A stretch of DNA of 64,000 nucleotides. Origin: Panonychus citri (lineage: Eukaryota; Arthropoda; Arachnida; Trombidiformes; Tetranychidae). The DNA is taken from positions 1,054,001 through 1,118,000 of the forward strand of contig NW_026515541.1 in assembly GCF_014898815.1 (NCBI RefSeq), given 5' to 3'. The notes beneath the pieces were generated by a model. That model did not search any database, was not told the DNA's origin, and saw only the letters and a program-made list of their open reading frames with translations. Shown piece by piece: positions 44,783 through 57,480 of the stretch (position 1 is its first letter; each line of letters begins with the position of its first letter). The position numbers and the translations under genes were made by a program.

Positions 44783-46472
44783 ATGTCTGACCTTAATAGC
44801 TTTGTTAATGAGATTGGAACTCGGCATGAAAAAAGCTTAGGTCTTTTAACCACACGATTTGTATCACTTTTACAAGACGCCAAGGATGGAATCTTAGATT
44901 TAAAAATGGTACGTTGATTAATCGCAGTTTTTTCTCAGCCTAATTGGTGTTGAAGTTTAATTTAAATGTCATCTATCAATTGGGTTGTTTGGTGTGTCTC
45001 TGTGTTGCTCCGTTCTTGTTTACTGTGTGTGTATGTTGGTTGTTTTTTTTTCATTTTGATTGTTCTCTTCTTTTTTTTCTTGTTTACAGGCGGCTGATAC
45101 TTTGGCTGTGAGACAGAAACGTCGTATTTATGATATAACTAACGTTTTAGAAGGTATTGGACTTATAGAGAAAAAGTCTAAGAATTCGATTCAATGGCTT
45201 GGAGCTGGTCCTGGTTGTAATACACGAGAAATTACTGATCAACTTTTAGCGCTTAAAGAGGAGCTCATTGAACTTGAGAATAAGGAAATGGAATTAGATC
45301 AACATTTCTCTTGGGCGAAACAGTCTATCTTCAATATTATGGATGATACAAGTAATAAAGTTTATTCTTGGGTTAAACATCATGATCTTTGTGATGCGTT
45401 TTCTGGTGACACTTTACTATTAGTACAAGGACCTGTTGGTACACAGTTGGAGGTACATCTTCCTGATGCATCTCGACAATCTGGTGAACCTAAAAAAGCT
45501 AAATTACATTTGAAATCTAAAAATGGACCTATTGAAGTTTCTCTCGTTAACAAGTATTCGGAAACTCAAGAACCTCAAGAAATATCTTTATCAAATCGAG
45601 AAATTGTAAATCTTCCTGGATCATCAAATGAAGAAGCTGAAGATGAAATGGAATTCATAGAGAGCGATAGAAATGCAGATGAAGAATTAGAGGCAAATGA
45701 AGAAGATGAACCAGAGGAACCTGAAGGAGATGAAGAAGAAGAAGAAGAGGAAGAATTAGAAGAAGGAGATGATCAAGCCGAAGATGATCCAGTTGATCAA
45801 AATGATGAAGAAGAATCAATGGAGGAAGACTTACCGGAAGAGGAGGAAAGAATTCACAATACCCGATCACAGCCCGTTCGACAATTATCTCCACGTAAAG
45901 CTGCCCAACGTCACCTTTTCATCTCTTCCAGAAGAGAAACAAATAAAAAGGGTAAAAAAGTTGCCGTTCAAAAGAAAGAAGCCTCACCTGTGAGAAAAAT
46001 ATCTCTAAGAGGTCGAGGTAAAGAAAAAGAAAAAGAAAAGGAAAAAGAGAAAGAGAAAAGAACTACAATATCTCCTTCTAAAGAAACCACCAAAGAGAAA
46101 ATCAAAGAAAAAGAAAAGCTAAAAGAACCGTTAGAAAAATTGACCACCAGAACTCGAAGTCGAGGCAGACAAAGTACAACAATTACTCCAATTGAAACCG
46201 AAACCGAAAACGACGAAACAGCCAAAAGTCAAGACACCGAAAATATTCCTGTTAATATTAATAAAACACCGACGGCAACTCGACGACGAATCAAAACTCC
46301 TCTTGAGTATCAAGAAATCATACCTGATGTATTACAACCGCTGGTGAAATTGAGTCCACCGCCATCAGGAAGAGACTATTGTTTCAATCTGGACAAAGGC
46401 GAAGGTGTTGTTGATCTGTTCGAGATCAAAGACAATCAACAACAAGAATCCCAACAAGATGAACAGAGTTAA
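44783..46472 (+). CDS. E2F transcription factor, E2F4/5 class (502 aa, two exons)
   Basis: E2F4/5 proteins pair with DP, bind cell-cycle promoters and recruit pocket proteins to repress them. Exon 1 is 44783-44908 and exon 2 is 45090-46472, joined in phase 0 by a 181-bp intron (GTACGT to TTACAG). The winged-helix DNA-binding domain spans the junction: KSLGLLTTRFVSLLQ, then AADTLAVRQKRRIYDITNVL and GLIEKKSKN. Next come a leucine-zipper-like dimerisation region and the marked box (GDTLLLVQGP, GPIEVSLVNK). A long acidic Glu/Asp stretch (about aa 215-290) and a Lys/Glu repeat are unusual additions. The C-terminus has LSPPP, then FNLDKGEGVVDLF, the pocket-protein binding and activation motif. In insects the matching gene is called E2f2, but orthology is not tested here. 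Confidence 0.95.
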
Positions 46473-46910
46473 TCAATAATCTTCAGCCAAACACAAACAT
46501 TGATCATGTTTATCTTTCTCTCTCTCTCTCACTTTCCTCTAATTCCAATCTCAATTAACTAGACAATGAACACACATATATAAATACAATTATTACTTAT
46601 AATTATTCGTATTTGTTATGATTAATTTTCTTGTATTTAATTCTTTATGCACATTCGTAATTAATCACAAACGCTCATCTCAGTTATACACTTTTAATCA
46701 TTTTTCTATTCATTGTCCTGTTTAGTTTTCGATTTTTTTTCTATTCGAATTTTTCTTTTTTTTCTTATTTATGTAAATGATTGTAGATTTCTAATAAGAA
46801 ACATTTTTCAATGAGATTAATTGTCAATTAGGTTTGGTTTATTGATTTTGTTTTGGTTAATGAATTAATTAGTAACAAGACTGAAATGATACAAAACGGA
46901 GATAATAATT
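46473..46910. other. E2F 3' UTR and convergent intergenic DNA
   Basis: No gene. It separates the convergent ends of E2F and TAF12 copy B; the right duplication copy begins near 46911. Confidence 0.6.
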
Positions 46911-47114
46911 TCAGTCCTCTTTTCGTTTAGAGAGTTGATTTTGTTTCCTTTCTGATTTAAATTGTCAGCTGATTTAGTTACATGATAAAAAGGCAGATCA
47001 GCAACAATAAGAATTATTTGGGTTTCTTCTTTCAAATTTATATTATAGAGATGATGCAGAAATTGATGTGATTAAGGGAGTTGTTGTGTGTGTGTGTGTC
47101 TTATGTATAAGATG

Positions 47115-47729
47115 TTAAAGTTTTTTTAGCGTTTTCTTAATTAAAGCTAATCGTTGTTTATGAGCTTCTATGGCTGGAGATTTTTTGTACAATTGTTTAA
47201 ATTCATTGGCCAAAGGTAGAGAACCAAATCCAGGAATGAAAAGGTTCCAATCTTTTTCAAGAGTTAATTGAACATCTTTCACTTCCAGAGTTTTAGATCC
47301 TCGGTGTTTAGCTAATTTACAAGCATTGGTAACCACATTATCTACAAAATCATCAGCTATATTGAGCAAAAGGTCTTCAACTTCTTCGTCTAGTTGTTCT
47401 CTAGGATCGATCTCATTAACCAATTCTTGTAATCGCTGTTTATTAAGGACCACAACATTTGATGAATCTTTACCACCACCGACATCATCACTTGGAGTGA
47501 TGGTTGTTGTAGTATTGTTACTGGAATTGGTACCATTTTTCATGTCATTGTTGACACTACTAGAAGATGTAGATGAATTGGTAGAAGCTGAATTTACAGA
47601 GGTAATACTTGTGAAAACTGGAGTGATTGTAACAGGCGAATCATTGTTATTATTGTGGAAAGGAGTAGCCGAAGGTGGTGGCATTTGACCAGAAGTTACC
47701 GCAGTAATAGTTACAGATGTACCACTCAT
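47115..47729 (-). CDS. Taf12: TFIID subunit 12, copy B (204 aa)
   Basis: Same protein as 24864-25478 except Gly for Ser in the Asn/Ser/Thr-rich linker near residue 65. The ATG at 47729 is the first Met; the frame is open above it only in a hydrophobic, T-rich leader. It has the histone-fold C-terminal half with WNLFIPGFGS and no introns. It is divergent from intact RTF1 with 617 bp between starts. Head-to-head pairing of two RNA polymerase II factors (TFIID subunit and Paf1-complex subunit) suggests co-regulation. Either copy alone would give a complete TAF12. Confidence 0.94.
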   Translation of the reverse strand: MSGTSVTITAVTSGQMPPPSATPFHNNNNDSPVTITPVFTSITSVNSASTNSSTSSSSVNNDMKNGTNSSNNTTTTITPSDDVGGGKDSSNVVVLNKQRLQELVNEIDPREQLDEEVEDLLLNIADDFVDNVVTNACKLAKHRGSKTLEVKDVQLTLEKDWNLFIPGFGSLPLANEFKQLYKKSPAIEAHKQRLALIKKTLKKL

Positions 47730-48346
47730 TTTTGCTTTTTTAAATATAAATCTATTGAAAGAGTAAAAGGTAACAAATTTAAGAGAAAGAGAAGAAGAAG
47801 AAAAAAAGAAAACGTCAAAGAAGAAAAATAATGAGTAACAAGAAGAGACAAGTAAAAGACTAAATAAAATTGTAAACAAACACGAAAAAATGATCAACAC
47901 TTTGAACTTGATTTACTTTCACAATGATAGAGGCGCTAGAAGATTGTTGCAACAACAGAGAAACCAAAATAAAACAGAGAAAAGAACAATTATTTTGCAA
48001 GTTAATTAAAAGCCAATTAGACACAAATGATTTAAAGGGTAAAATCAGTGAATAGATTTAAGGAATTGAAGAAAAATTAAATTGATCAAAAAGAAAATTA
48101 AATTTTAATGAGAATTTTTTTATTCTTCGATAGTATCGATTCGATTATATCGATTACTTTTTATTCTACACAATCAGCGCCATCTTTTTTTCTTTCGGTG
48201 AAACTTTAGCTTCAATTGAGAATTTTTGTTTTGTTGATGATTGTGGAGATTCATCACCATTTTCCTAATTAACCTTTACTTTTAATTGTTCCTTTGTTCT
48301 CAATATTTTTTGAATAAATTGTTCTCATCTTTGGTGAATTAAAACC
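47730..48346. promoter_or_regulatory. Divergent promoter of TAF12 copy B and RTF1
   Basis: 617 bp nearly identical to 25479-26092. It carries TCTTCGATAGTATCGATTCG and CAATCAGCGCCATC in both copies, the best candidates for core elements because they are GC-richer and unchanged. Confidence 0.6.
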
Positions 48347-50646
48347 ATGGCTAAAAGGAAAAAGGCTTCTTCCGATATCTCTTCAAGCTCAAATGAGGAC
48401 GAAGATTGGCAAGAAAATGGTAAAAGTAAGTAGAGTATAAGAGATAAACCGGGCAGACATTTTTTCTCCTTCATTTTTTTTCCATTCTATTCTATTATAC
48501 TTGTAAACATGTATTTCTCTTTACTCTTTTTTCTTTGCCTTTGGTCTTAGAAATCATTTTGTTGACTCTATTTGTTTCTATAAATCATTTCAAGCCTTTT
48601 ATTCTAACCTGGCATTTTCTTTGTTTCCTATTTTTTCCCTCATTTTCTCTTTTGTCTTTTTTCTTTTTCCTCTCTTGTTGTTTCTTTTTTATTCCAGGTC
48701 ATGCCAAGAGTAAGCCTAAGCAGCGAGTTAAAAAAATTCCCAAAGAAGAAGAAGAAGAAAAAGAGGAAGGAGAAGTTGAGGATGAGGACGATGATGAAGA
48801 TTCCGAAGGTTTTAATGATGGTTATGATGAAAATCTGATCGGTGATGAAGAGGATCAAATGAGATTGGCCAATATGAATGAAAAGGAAAGAGAAATGGAA
48901 CTGTTTGCTCGATCCGAGAAAAGAGAAGTCCTAAAGACTAGATATGAGATAGAAAGGAAATTGAGGATGGCCAAGAAAAAGGAAATGATGCAAAGTCAAA
49001 CCAAAATGCGAAGCAATGAAAGAAGACGAAACATGGAGGAAAAAAGAAAAGTCAAAAACGCGATCAAAGGTTTAAAAGGTATACCAAAAATGACCGAGTG
49101 TTATTTTCTTCAAGTAGAAAATATCCAAAGGATGATTTATTTCTAACATGCTCATTTACCCTTTATTAATCATTGATAATTTTGAGCGAGTTTATGTTAT
49201 AATTTCTTGCGATCTAATGATTTTAAATATCTCTTCTTCTTAGAACAAAGAGAGAAAAGGAAACAGAAACAACGTCTACGTGCTATCGACATTTATTCAT
49301 CTTCATCTTCTTCCGATGGTGACGATGATGACGAGAAACCCATCAAGAAGAAATCATCATCATCATCATCCAGTTCTAGTTCAAGTGATGAAAGTGATGA
49401 TGATAAAGGAAGACGACGTAGTGATAAAGACGATGAAGACGGTGATGGAGGTGATGATAGTGATGAAGAAGTTAAGGAAAAGGTGGAAGATTTCATCTTA
49501 ACTCTGGAAGAATTGTCAAAGATAAAGCTTAGTCGTTATCGATTACATGAATGGTGTCATATACCTTTCTTTAAAGATACAATTATTGGCTGTTTTGTAA
49601 AAGTTTTCATTGGATATCGAGAACGTAGCACTACAGAGGAGAAAGTTCCTGTTTATAAAATTTGTCAAATTGTAAACGTTCTGGATGGTGCAAAAACCTA
49701 CAAATTGGATAACACTTTGACCAATAAGACAGCGTCAGTAAGACATGCTGGTGATCTGAAAACATTTAGATTTGAAGTTTTCTCAGATAAGCCATTCAGC
49801 CAAACTGAATTTGACGAATGGAAATTCCGTATGGAACGTGAGAGACTTGAATTACCCGGTAAAGATTTTATCACCAAGAAACAGACGGAGATTAAAAACG
49901 CTATCAATTATAGCTACAAAGAAGCGGACATTGAGGCGATTGTCAAAGAGAAAGAGAAATACAAATCAACACCAGTTAATTTTGCTGTTAAAAAGACTGA
50001 ACTTCTTAAACAAAAAGAAATGGCCGAGCAACTTGGTAACCTAGAGGATGTTGAAAAAATTTCCAATGAGATTGAAGATCTTGAAAGTAAAGCAAAAGAA
50101 TTAGATTTAAAAAGGACACAAACTATTCATGGTATAAGTTATATTAATGAAAGAAATAGAATGAGAAATATAATTGAAGCGGAAAAGGCAATTTTGGAAG
50201 GTAGAGAAAAGGAAAAGGAACAAGTTGACGATCCATTTAGAAGGCGAAAATGTGCACCAATGTTGGTACATAAGTTCGGCCGCGGAGCAAATGCCTCGAC
50301 ACCAGTTAATTCTGAATCGTCTTCCACTTTAGACTCAATTGTACCCAAACCTGGTTTAACTCCATCAAAGGAAGGAATCAAATTGGAAAAAGATATTACC
50401 AATCCTGGTGGATCACCTAAGCCAAATGAACCTGAAAATAATGATCTTTATTCTGCTCATAATTTCGATATTCACATTGAATTTAATATCCCAGGAACAA
50501 TGAACAATTCAAATGCTTCATCAAGTTCATCTTATTCTCCACTTTATCCTTCCCATTCACTCACCTCATCATCTTCCAGGCCATCGGCACCTAATCGTCG
50601 ATCATTAAACCTGGAAGAATATAAAAAGAAAAAGGGTTTAATCTAA
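48347..50646 (+). CDS. Rtf1: RNA polymerase-associated protein RTF1 (about 618 aa, three exons)
   Basis: RTF1 works with the Paf1 complex on elongating RNA polymerase II and promotes H2B ubiquitination and H3K4 methylation. Exons are 48347-48419, 48698-49078 and 49244-50646, with both introns in phase 1. Exon 1 could instead end at 48425 (donor GTAAGT), adding two residues. Exon 2 gives an acidic/basic region, then FNDGYDENLIGDEEDQ and REMELFARSEKREVLK, close to the human protein. Exon 3 has Ser/Asp runs, then the Plus3 domain (about aa 240-345: LSRYRLHEWCHIPFF, IGCFVK), EAIVKEKEKYKSTPVNFAVKK without the first residue shown in other species, a coiled coil, and the family C-terminus RRSLNLEEYKKKKGLI. 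Confidence 0.93.
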
Positions 50647-51593
50647 AAACGGAAACAAGACCAATTCTCCTTTATCTTATCAAATTCATCATCATAAAAA
50701 AAATTATCATCACAAATCCAAACATCATCTCAACCGTAATCATCATCAACATCATCAAAGGAGAACAAACAAAATCCCACTTAATTGTTGTCTCTCCAAA
50801 AAAAACTGATTTTCCTCTCTTTCTCTTTAATTGCTATTTTCTTTTGTCCAGTTATGAGAGAGATAGAAAGACCAAAGAGAAAACGTTGGATAACATCATT
50901 AAAAAGAAATCCATAGTGACCACAAACAGTTCCCATGATCGAACATCACTTTATAATCTCCATCCGATGATTAGTAAACGAACTGATTGTAAGAAAGAAA
51001 CAAAAAAAAAATCAACTAATCATCAACAAAGACACAATATTGAAAACTGAATCATTCATTTTCACTTCTCTCACCAACAACAACAAAAAAAAACGAAATC
51101 ATCAATTGTTATCATCATGATTAATCCAAGATCACAGGCTGTATTAATCGTTCTCGAAAATTAATTGTAACAAGGTGTTAAATAATCGACATGTAAACAA
51201 ATTATAAAATTAATTGAAAATTGTGCGAAATTAAAATTTTTACGAGAGGCGTCAACCATTTATATCGATTCATCGATAATTGTTTTCTTTTTTTTTTCTT
51301 TTCTGTTTCTCTTCATTTGGATTTTTATTTTCGGAGAAAAATTTTGTTTATCTTTTTCCCTTGTCATTTATTTTTCTATTTGCAATTTAATCAATTATTT
51401 CTAATTGTTGATTAACTTCGATTAAATCAGTAAGTAAAATTGATTGTCTCTTTTATTTTTCTGGAACATTTTCTTTAATTTGAATCAATCGATTTCCAAT
51501 TTTATATTTTCCCTTCATCATCATCATATGTTTACCTTAATGTTGGAATTTATTTTTTTCATTTCTCTTTTAAATCTGATTAGTTAATTAACC
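50647..51593. other. RTF1 3' region and GET3 promoter
   Basis: AT-rich. A 68-codon frame at 50844-51050 is Lys/Asn/Thr-rich and shows no family. The last 100 bp before 51594 would hold the GET3 leader. Confidence 0.55.
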
Positions 51594-52803
51594 ATGGCTG
51601 CTTATTTAGATTCCATGGGAGACGAAGAGATGCTTGAACCTTCATTGAGAAATATTCTAGAATTGGAATCATTGAAATGGGTGAGTTATCGTTTTCTCTC
51701 TTGATGGATTTTTCTTTTCTCATTTTGTTCTCTGTTAATTTTTGTTCTTTTCTTTTGTATTATCTCCTTCATCTTATTCTTCCTTCTAATTTGGCTTTTT
51801 TTATTCTTCTCTTTCTCTATCTTCTTCTCTTAACCTATGGTTTGCTTTCTCTTCAATTTGATAGGTTTTTGTCGGTGGCAAGGGAGGAGTTGGTAAGACT
51901 ACCTGTTCTTGTAGTCTTGCTGTTCAATTGGCTAAACGTCGTCCATCAGTTTTAATCATCTCAACTGATCCAGCTCACAATATAAGTGATGCTTTTAATC
52001 AAAAATTTTCCAAAGTACCAACATTGGTAAAAGGATTTACCAATCTACATGCAATGGAAATCGATCCAAACCTTGGAGTTGCTGAATTACCTGATGAATT
52101 TTTACAAGAAAGTGATCCTTTAAGAGGTGCATCTAAATCCGTTATCTCTGAGCTTCTCGGTGCTTTACCTGGTATAGATGAGGCTATGTCTTATGCTGAA
52201 GTGATGAAACTGGTTAATTCAATGAACTTTTCAATTGTAGTGTTTGACACCGCTCCAACTGGTCACACTCTACGACTTCTATCATTTCCTGCTATGGTTG
52301 AAAAAGGTTTAGGTAAATTGTTGAGATTTCAATCTCATCTATCACCAATGATTTCTAATTTCGCTAGTCTTTTGGGACTCACTGATTTCTCACCCGATGC
52401 CATGTCAGCCAAGATTGAGGAAATTTTACCAATCATACGAACGGTTAATGAACAATTCCGTAATCCCAGCCTGACAACTTTCGTCTGTATTTGTATACCC
52501 GAGTTTTTATCCCTCTATGAAACGGAAAGATTGGTCCAAGAATTAACTAAATGTTCAATTGACACTCATAACATTGTGGTCAATCAATTACTGTTTCCCA
52601 AAAAGTCCGATGATAAACCATGTCCAATGTGCACCGCTCGGATTAAATTACAGAACAAATATTTAGAACAGATAATGGATCTTTATGAGGATTTTCATGT
52701 TGTTAAATTACCACTTTTGGATCATGAAGTTCGTGGTGCTGAACAAATTGTTGAATTCTCGAAAAATTTGGTTGAACCCTATGATCCAGATCGACGAAAT
52801 TAA
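51594..52803 (+). CDS. Asna1: GET3/ASNA1 ATPase for tail-anchored protein targeting (341 aa, two exons)
   Basis: GET3 (TRC40/ASNA1) is a cytosolic homodimeric ATPase that takes tail-anchored membrane proteins to the ER. Exon 1 is 51594-51680 and exon 2 is 51865-52803, joined in phase 0 (GTGAGT to GATAG). The junction falls just before the deviant Walker A motif, GGKGGVGKTT. Then come switch I (DPAHNISDAF; most relatives have Ser where this has Asn), VFDTAPTGHTLRLL, the methionine-containing hydrophobic client-binding region, and the dimer zinc motif CPMC near aa 281-284. The end LLDHEVRGAEQIVEFS is typical, and length is normal for the family. It lies downstream of RTF1 on the same strand with its own promoter. 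Confidence 0.96.
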
Positions 52804-53871
52804 TTAGCCAAACCATCAATATATTTATATATACAAATGTATATGCATTCAAATTCAAACAAGACCAATAGGAAAACCTTGACAAAATTGGAACCAATCA
52901 GTTAATTTTATCTGATAATTAAACTACTACAAGGAAAGATAAATGCAAAAACAAAATTAACATGAAGATAAACAAACATGAAAATTTTCAAATGAAAACA
53001 AAAGTATAACCAAAATTTACTTTCAATGCAACAATCAAAGCAAAACAAACTATTATAACCCATTAATTTTCCTGGTGAATTTATGATTAAGGTGTAATTG
53101 GAATATTAAATTAACGAGAAGCAAAAAAAGCAAAAGAAAACGAATCCTTTTAAAAGAAACACAATCAACTAAATCATGTAAACGATTCCCAATCGTGTAA
53201 ACCAACAATTAGATTAATTTCCAACTGTAAATCATTTGTAACAATCAATAATTTACCACAGAGAAAGGAGTTGTAACAATTTACCAGATCAGTTAATCAG
53301 TTAAACCTAAAGGAAAGTTGGAAATTGGATCAACAATTTATATATATTAATTTAGTTACGTTGTTTAATCGTTAGATGGTTCTGATGAATCAAATTGCCG
53401 TTTGAATTGAATTAACGTTCAGTTAATCATTTCAACCTCAAGTGTTGAATGTTTAAGACGTTGTTTCAAGTTAAACACCTTTAATCCAGTTTTCGTAACA
53501 AATGATACAATCAAATTAAATCATTTTCTTTCGTTAAATATAATTAATGGTGATGATCAACGTGTCGAATGTTTAACACAAAAATTACCTTTTAATTGAT
53601 TTAATTTGCTCATTGATTGTTACAATTAGAATCGTTTGGAACCATAGAAACAATCAACAATTAACTGTTGATCAATTGTTTGTCTTGAAAAGTTAATCAA
53701 CTAATTGAAAACTTTTTCTTTCTCCAAGTGTTGTGATTATATTGATCTCTACCTGTTGTTACCTATTGGAGTTTTTTAATTGTTTGTAATTCATTTTTTA
53801 AATTGTAACCCTGTTTCTTATTTAGTTTATCAATTGTTACCCATTTAATTGTTGTGAATCAACTAACAATT
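52804..53871. other. Intergenic between GET3 and chitinase
   Basis: AT-rich, without a gene. It holds the GET3 3' UTR and the chitinase promoter and leader. Confidence 0.55.
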
Positions 53872-53983
53872 ATGAGTGGGAAAACATCATCAACATCGTT
53901 AATAACAATTAGGACATGTTTATTAATTTTTATTGTTAGTATTTGCCTTAATCAACAATTAGCCCAATCCAAAAGGTTATCAA
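53872..53983 (+). CDS. Chitinase gene, signal-peptide exon
   Basis: The ATG at 53872 starts 37 codons encoding a short polar N-terminus, a hydrophobic core (CLLIFIVSICL) and QQLAQSKRLS, a classic secretory signal with cleavage likely near the Ala. The donor A/GTAAGT follows at 53984 in phase 1, matching the acceptor phase of the catalytic exon at 57193. The pairing rests on phase, strand and the need for a signal peptide; the 3.2-kb intron holds no competing exon that I recognised. Confidence 0.65.
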
Positions 53984-56096
53984 GTAAGTTAAATTCAATA
54001 ATCAATTGATTTTCCTTAATTTTCTTAATATTCTTATCCTTTCAAATTGATTTAGTTTTAAATTGTGACAGAAAAATTTTTGCTTTATTTATTGTCAACA
54101 TGAAAGTAATTAACTAATTATTATTCAAATTGATTGGAGTTGAAAAAACTTACCTTGATTAGGAAACATTTATAATACAATTTGACCGTTAACCTGATTA
54201 AAATCATTGTGATTAGCAACTTGTTTGATTGTATTAGTTAACTATATGGTTCACAATTAATAAATTGAGGTGGTAAGGTTAATAAGCTTAATCACAATTA
54301 TTTGATTGTTAAAAGTTAACCAGTAGAATGAAAAAAGTTTTTTAAATATGAGAACAACAAAAAACTATATTAAGTTAATAGTAAATTATTGTAAATCATT
54401 GGGCTTGAAATTGTGAACAATTAAACAAAAAGTAGTTTCTTAATTGTTTTGAGAATTGACTTGATAAGGGAATTAATTAATTAATCTTAAATCATTAGAG
54501 ACAGAAATTAAAACGAGTGACAAAACTGTTAATTAGTTAATTGTCTCTTTGATTATCAGAAAATTTTTGCTAAATCTTTTTGTTTGATTGTTTTTTTTTT
54601 CGAGTTACAATTTGATGATTAGTTAATTGTGAACGATTTTGAATGAGGCAAAAAACTATTAAAAGATCGTGTTGTGGTCAACAATTGACCTGAGATCACC
54701 TGATGATGAGGTCAGAAACGTTATAATAACATGATATTCCTGAACTGGACACTGGTCACACCCAGAAAAGTTCATAATGAATGATGATGACGATGGAGAT
54801 GAAATAATAATAACAATTAAGTTTTACTGATTTTCATCCTTGAAAAATGTATATCATGAATTAGTGATTAACAATTAAAGCTAATCATCATCATCATCTA
54901 ATTGTTATAATTGTAAGAAAAACTTTTTACAATGTTTGAAGGTTTTTGTTACATTTAAATAATTATATCAAACAATCAACTGGTCAGTTATTATGTTTGG
55001 CTTATTGTTAACAATTATTATTAATTATTCAATCTAATGAAAAGATTAGTTGATTATTTACAAATTAAAATTTATTTTCCATCAATGATACAATTAACCA
55101 AATCATCTTGATCACCATGAAAGTGAATCAATAATAACAATTTGTTAATATATGAAACTTTAGCTTCTTCATTTGATTTGATTGACTCGCAATTATTAAC
55201 ATGATGATAATAATAATTTTTGACGAAAGAAACAAAATTAAACTAAATTAAAAAAATTTCGAGTAAAAAAAAGTTATTCACAATTAGATATAGTGATTAC
55301 TAAATTAGTATATACAGACAATTATGATCAATCATGAATCCAAAATTGAATGATAATCGTTGATGACAAAAAAGCATGAAATTGGGTTTCTAATTATCGA
55401 GTAACTTTTATCAATAAGAATCGTGATTAAAGATGATGATCAAGATGAAGATGGAAGATGAATTGATGCTACTGATGATGATGATGATGATGATCAACCT
55501 AAAAATAGTGGTTACAGGGTTACAATAATGGTGTAAATGGTAATCAACAATCAACAGGTAACAAAAGGTAAACAATTGAGTAAACACAATTGATGATCAG
55601 TTTCTTTCATCATCATCATCATCATCATGTTTCACCAATGCAAAAAAGTAACATGAAGATGATGATGATGTTGATTATTATTATCATGATTCCTTGGTCT
55701 GTGACGATTCATCAACAATCAACAACAACAACAACAACAACAACAATCAATGGTGATGAGCATATAATGATAATGATGCTACAGATATAAAGTGTGAAAA
55801 CCTTATCATACAAATGATAATAATACTTAAGTAACAATAATAATAACAATTAAAAAAAAGGTAAAGTTAATCAGCAAATGCTAATAAATAGTCCAGTTTG
55901 ATTACATCAACAGTAATTAACTTTATTGTTTTACTTGTTTGTTAATTTCCCAATGAAAGTTTAATCATCGTAATCATCATCATGATGAAAATAAAGCAAA
56001 AAATTCACTGTGAACTTAACCTGAATTTTATCCTGGACACTTAATCATCATCAAGTTAAATCATTTTAATAGAAATACAAATCATGTTATCATCTT

Positions 56097-56129
<33 letters not shown>

Positions 56130-57192
56130 TTGCTACCTTTTTCCTACCTTTACCTTGACCGTTAGGACCATTTGCCATCTTTAGATCTCAACCAATCGAG
56201 GCTAATGTTATCCAGTCAACCATTTATCTAAATTGTTATTCTGTTGTTGATTGTTGCTGCTTTTTCATATTGACACCAATCAACAATCAACAAATTGTTA
56301 GGAACCAGGTAAGACCGCTTAGCCCGGTTCCTCGGGTTGGTTTGGGTGGTGTTAGAACCGTTATTTAGCACAAAGTCCACATCATCATCATCATCATCAT
56401 CTTCATCTTCATCCTCCCGTAACTATTATATTATCATAATCTTGATGATTGGTAACGAAAACGTTTGTTAAATTAACGTTTGAGAAAAACTTTTGACCAA
56501 TAGTTTGTAGTTGTTTCTATCGTTACAATTGATGACCTGACTAACGAAACCTAATTACTTGTATTGCTCATATATATTTCATTTTGCAATCAATGATTAA
56601 TCACAATTAACTTTTACTATTTCACTTTACGTCTGTTGCAATTTATTTATAAATATAAACAATCAAGATCAAAAAATAATGACTACAACTAAACATTAAT
56701 CATTAGGCGGTGTAAGTTTTTGATTCATGAACAAAACAAATACAAAACTAAACCAAACAATCAAATTTAATCACTGTTTGAGTCTTTTAATTGTTAATTG
56801 ATTGAAAGTTTTGCCTTTTTTTTTTATTAATAATCAACTAATTTTGTTCTCAATCATCTTTAAATAAGTTCTAAAGGTCGAACTGGATTTGTTAATTTTC
56901 CCAATCAATGAAAACAATCTAGAATCAAGAATCAACTCCAATGTCAGAGCGTTTTTTTTATTACCTTCCAAAAATGAACAATTAATTTTAATCTCAACCC
57001 AATCAATAAACAATTAAAGAGAAAGGATAAACGAATGTTGAAAAAACTGAATAATAAACAATCAATGAGATGAAGGAACAATCAATTTGTATCAATCACT
57101 AATCATTTTTTTTGTTTCAATTTCTCTTTCTGATTGTTTGGATTACAATCAATGATCTTGGCCAATTATCGGGGAACAATTAACTTAATCAG
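53984..57192 (+). other. Chitinase intron 1
   Basis: 3.2 kb of AT-rich DNA with ATC runs near 55610 and 56098. The 66-codon frame at 55590-55790 is His/Met/Thr repeats, not a gene. A GC-richer patch near 56310-56350 (GGTTCCTCGGGTTGG) has no recognised identity. Confidence 0.55.
56098..56129. repeat. (ATC)n trinucleotide repeat
   Basis: A perfect ATC run of about 10 units in the chitinase intron. Confidence 0.93.
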
Positions 57193-57480
57193 ATGGACGA
57201 GCTCTTCTTAAAGCGAAAACCTTGACCAATCCAAACAAGAAAGTGGTTTGCTATTATACTAATTGGTCACAATATCGACCCAATCAAGGTAAATTCGTGC
57301 CTGAAGATATTGACCCCGAACTTTGTACTCACATAATCTTCGCCTTCGGTTGGCTGAAGAAGTCGAAAATATCGGCTCACGATCCCACCGACGAGACCAA
57401 AGCGGGTAAAAAAGGACTCTACGAACGGACAACCGAACTCAAGCTCAAAAATCCCAAGCTCAAAGTCCTACTTGCGATCG
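57193..57480 (+). CDS. GH18 chitinase, N-terminal part of catalytic domain (partial gene)
   Basis: Glycoside hydrolase family 18 enzymes cut chitin; a secreted arthropod form acts in cuticle turnover, moulting or digestion. The exon opens after AATCAG and completes an Asn codon with the signal exon. It encodes KKVVCYYTNWSQYRP (strand 1 of the barrel), EDIDPELCTHIIFAFGWL (strand 2, with the conserved Cys and His), and LKLKNPKLKVLLAIG (strand 3). The next residues should be Gly-Trp. The donor G/GTAAGT at 57481 is phase 1. The catalytic DxxDxDxE motif and chitin-binding region are not in the window, so the gene continues past 64000. Codon use is clearly richer in G and C than in the surrounding DNA, as expected for an exon. 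Confidence 0.9.

Larger units (their letters stand above)
46911..48690. repeat. Segmental duplication, right copy (TAF12, promoter, RTF1 exon 1 and intron 1)
   Basis: Colinear with 24661-26340. This copy is probably the source, because RTF1 continues here as a complete gene. The copies are about 22 kb apart and in the same orientation. The RTF1 intron has a stretch around 48480-48570 absent from the left copy. Confidence 0.9.

Noticed and set aside
45655..46225. Minus-strand ORFs opposite E2F
   Set aside because: Mirror of Glu/Asp and Lys/Glu repeat codons.
50844..51050. 68-codon ORF between RTF1 and GET3
   Set aside because: Low-complexity Lys/Asn/Thr, no family, no support for transcription.
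55590..55790. His/Met/Thr-rich ORF in chitinase intron
   Set aside because: Made of ATC/GAT and AAC repeats.
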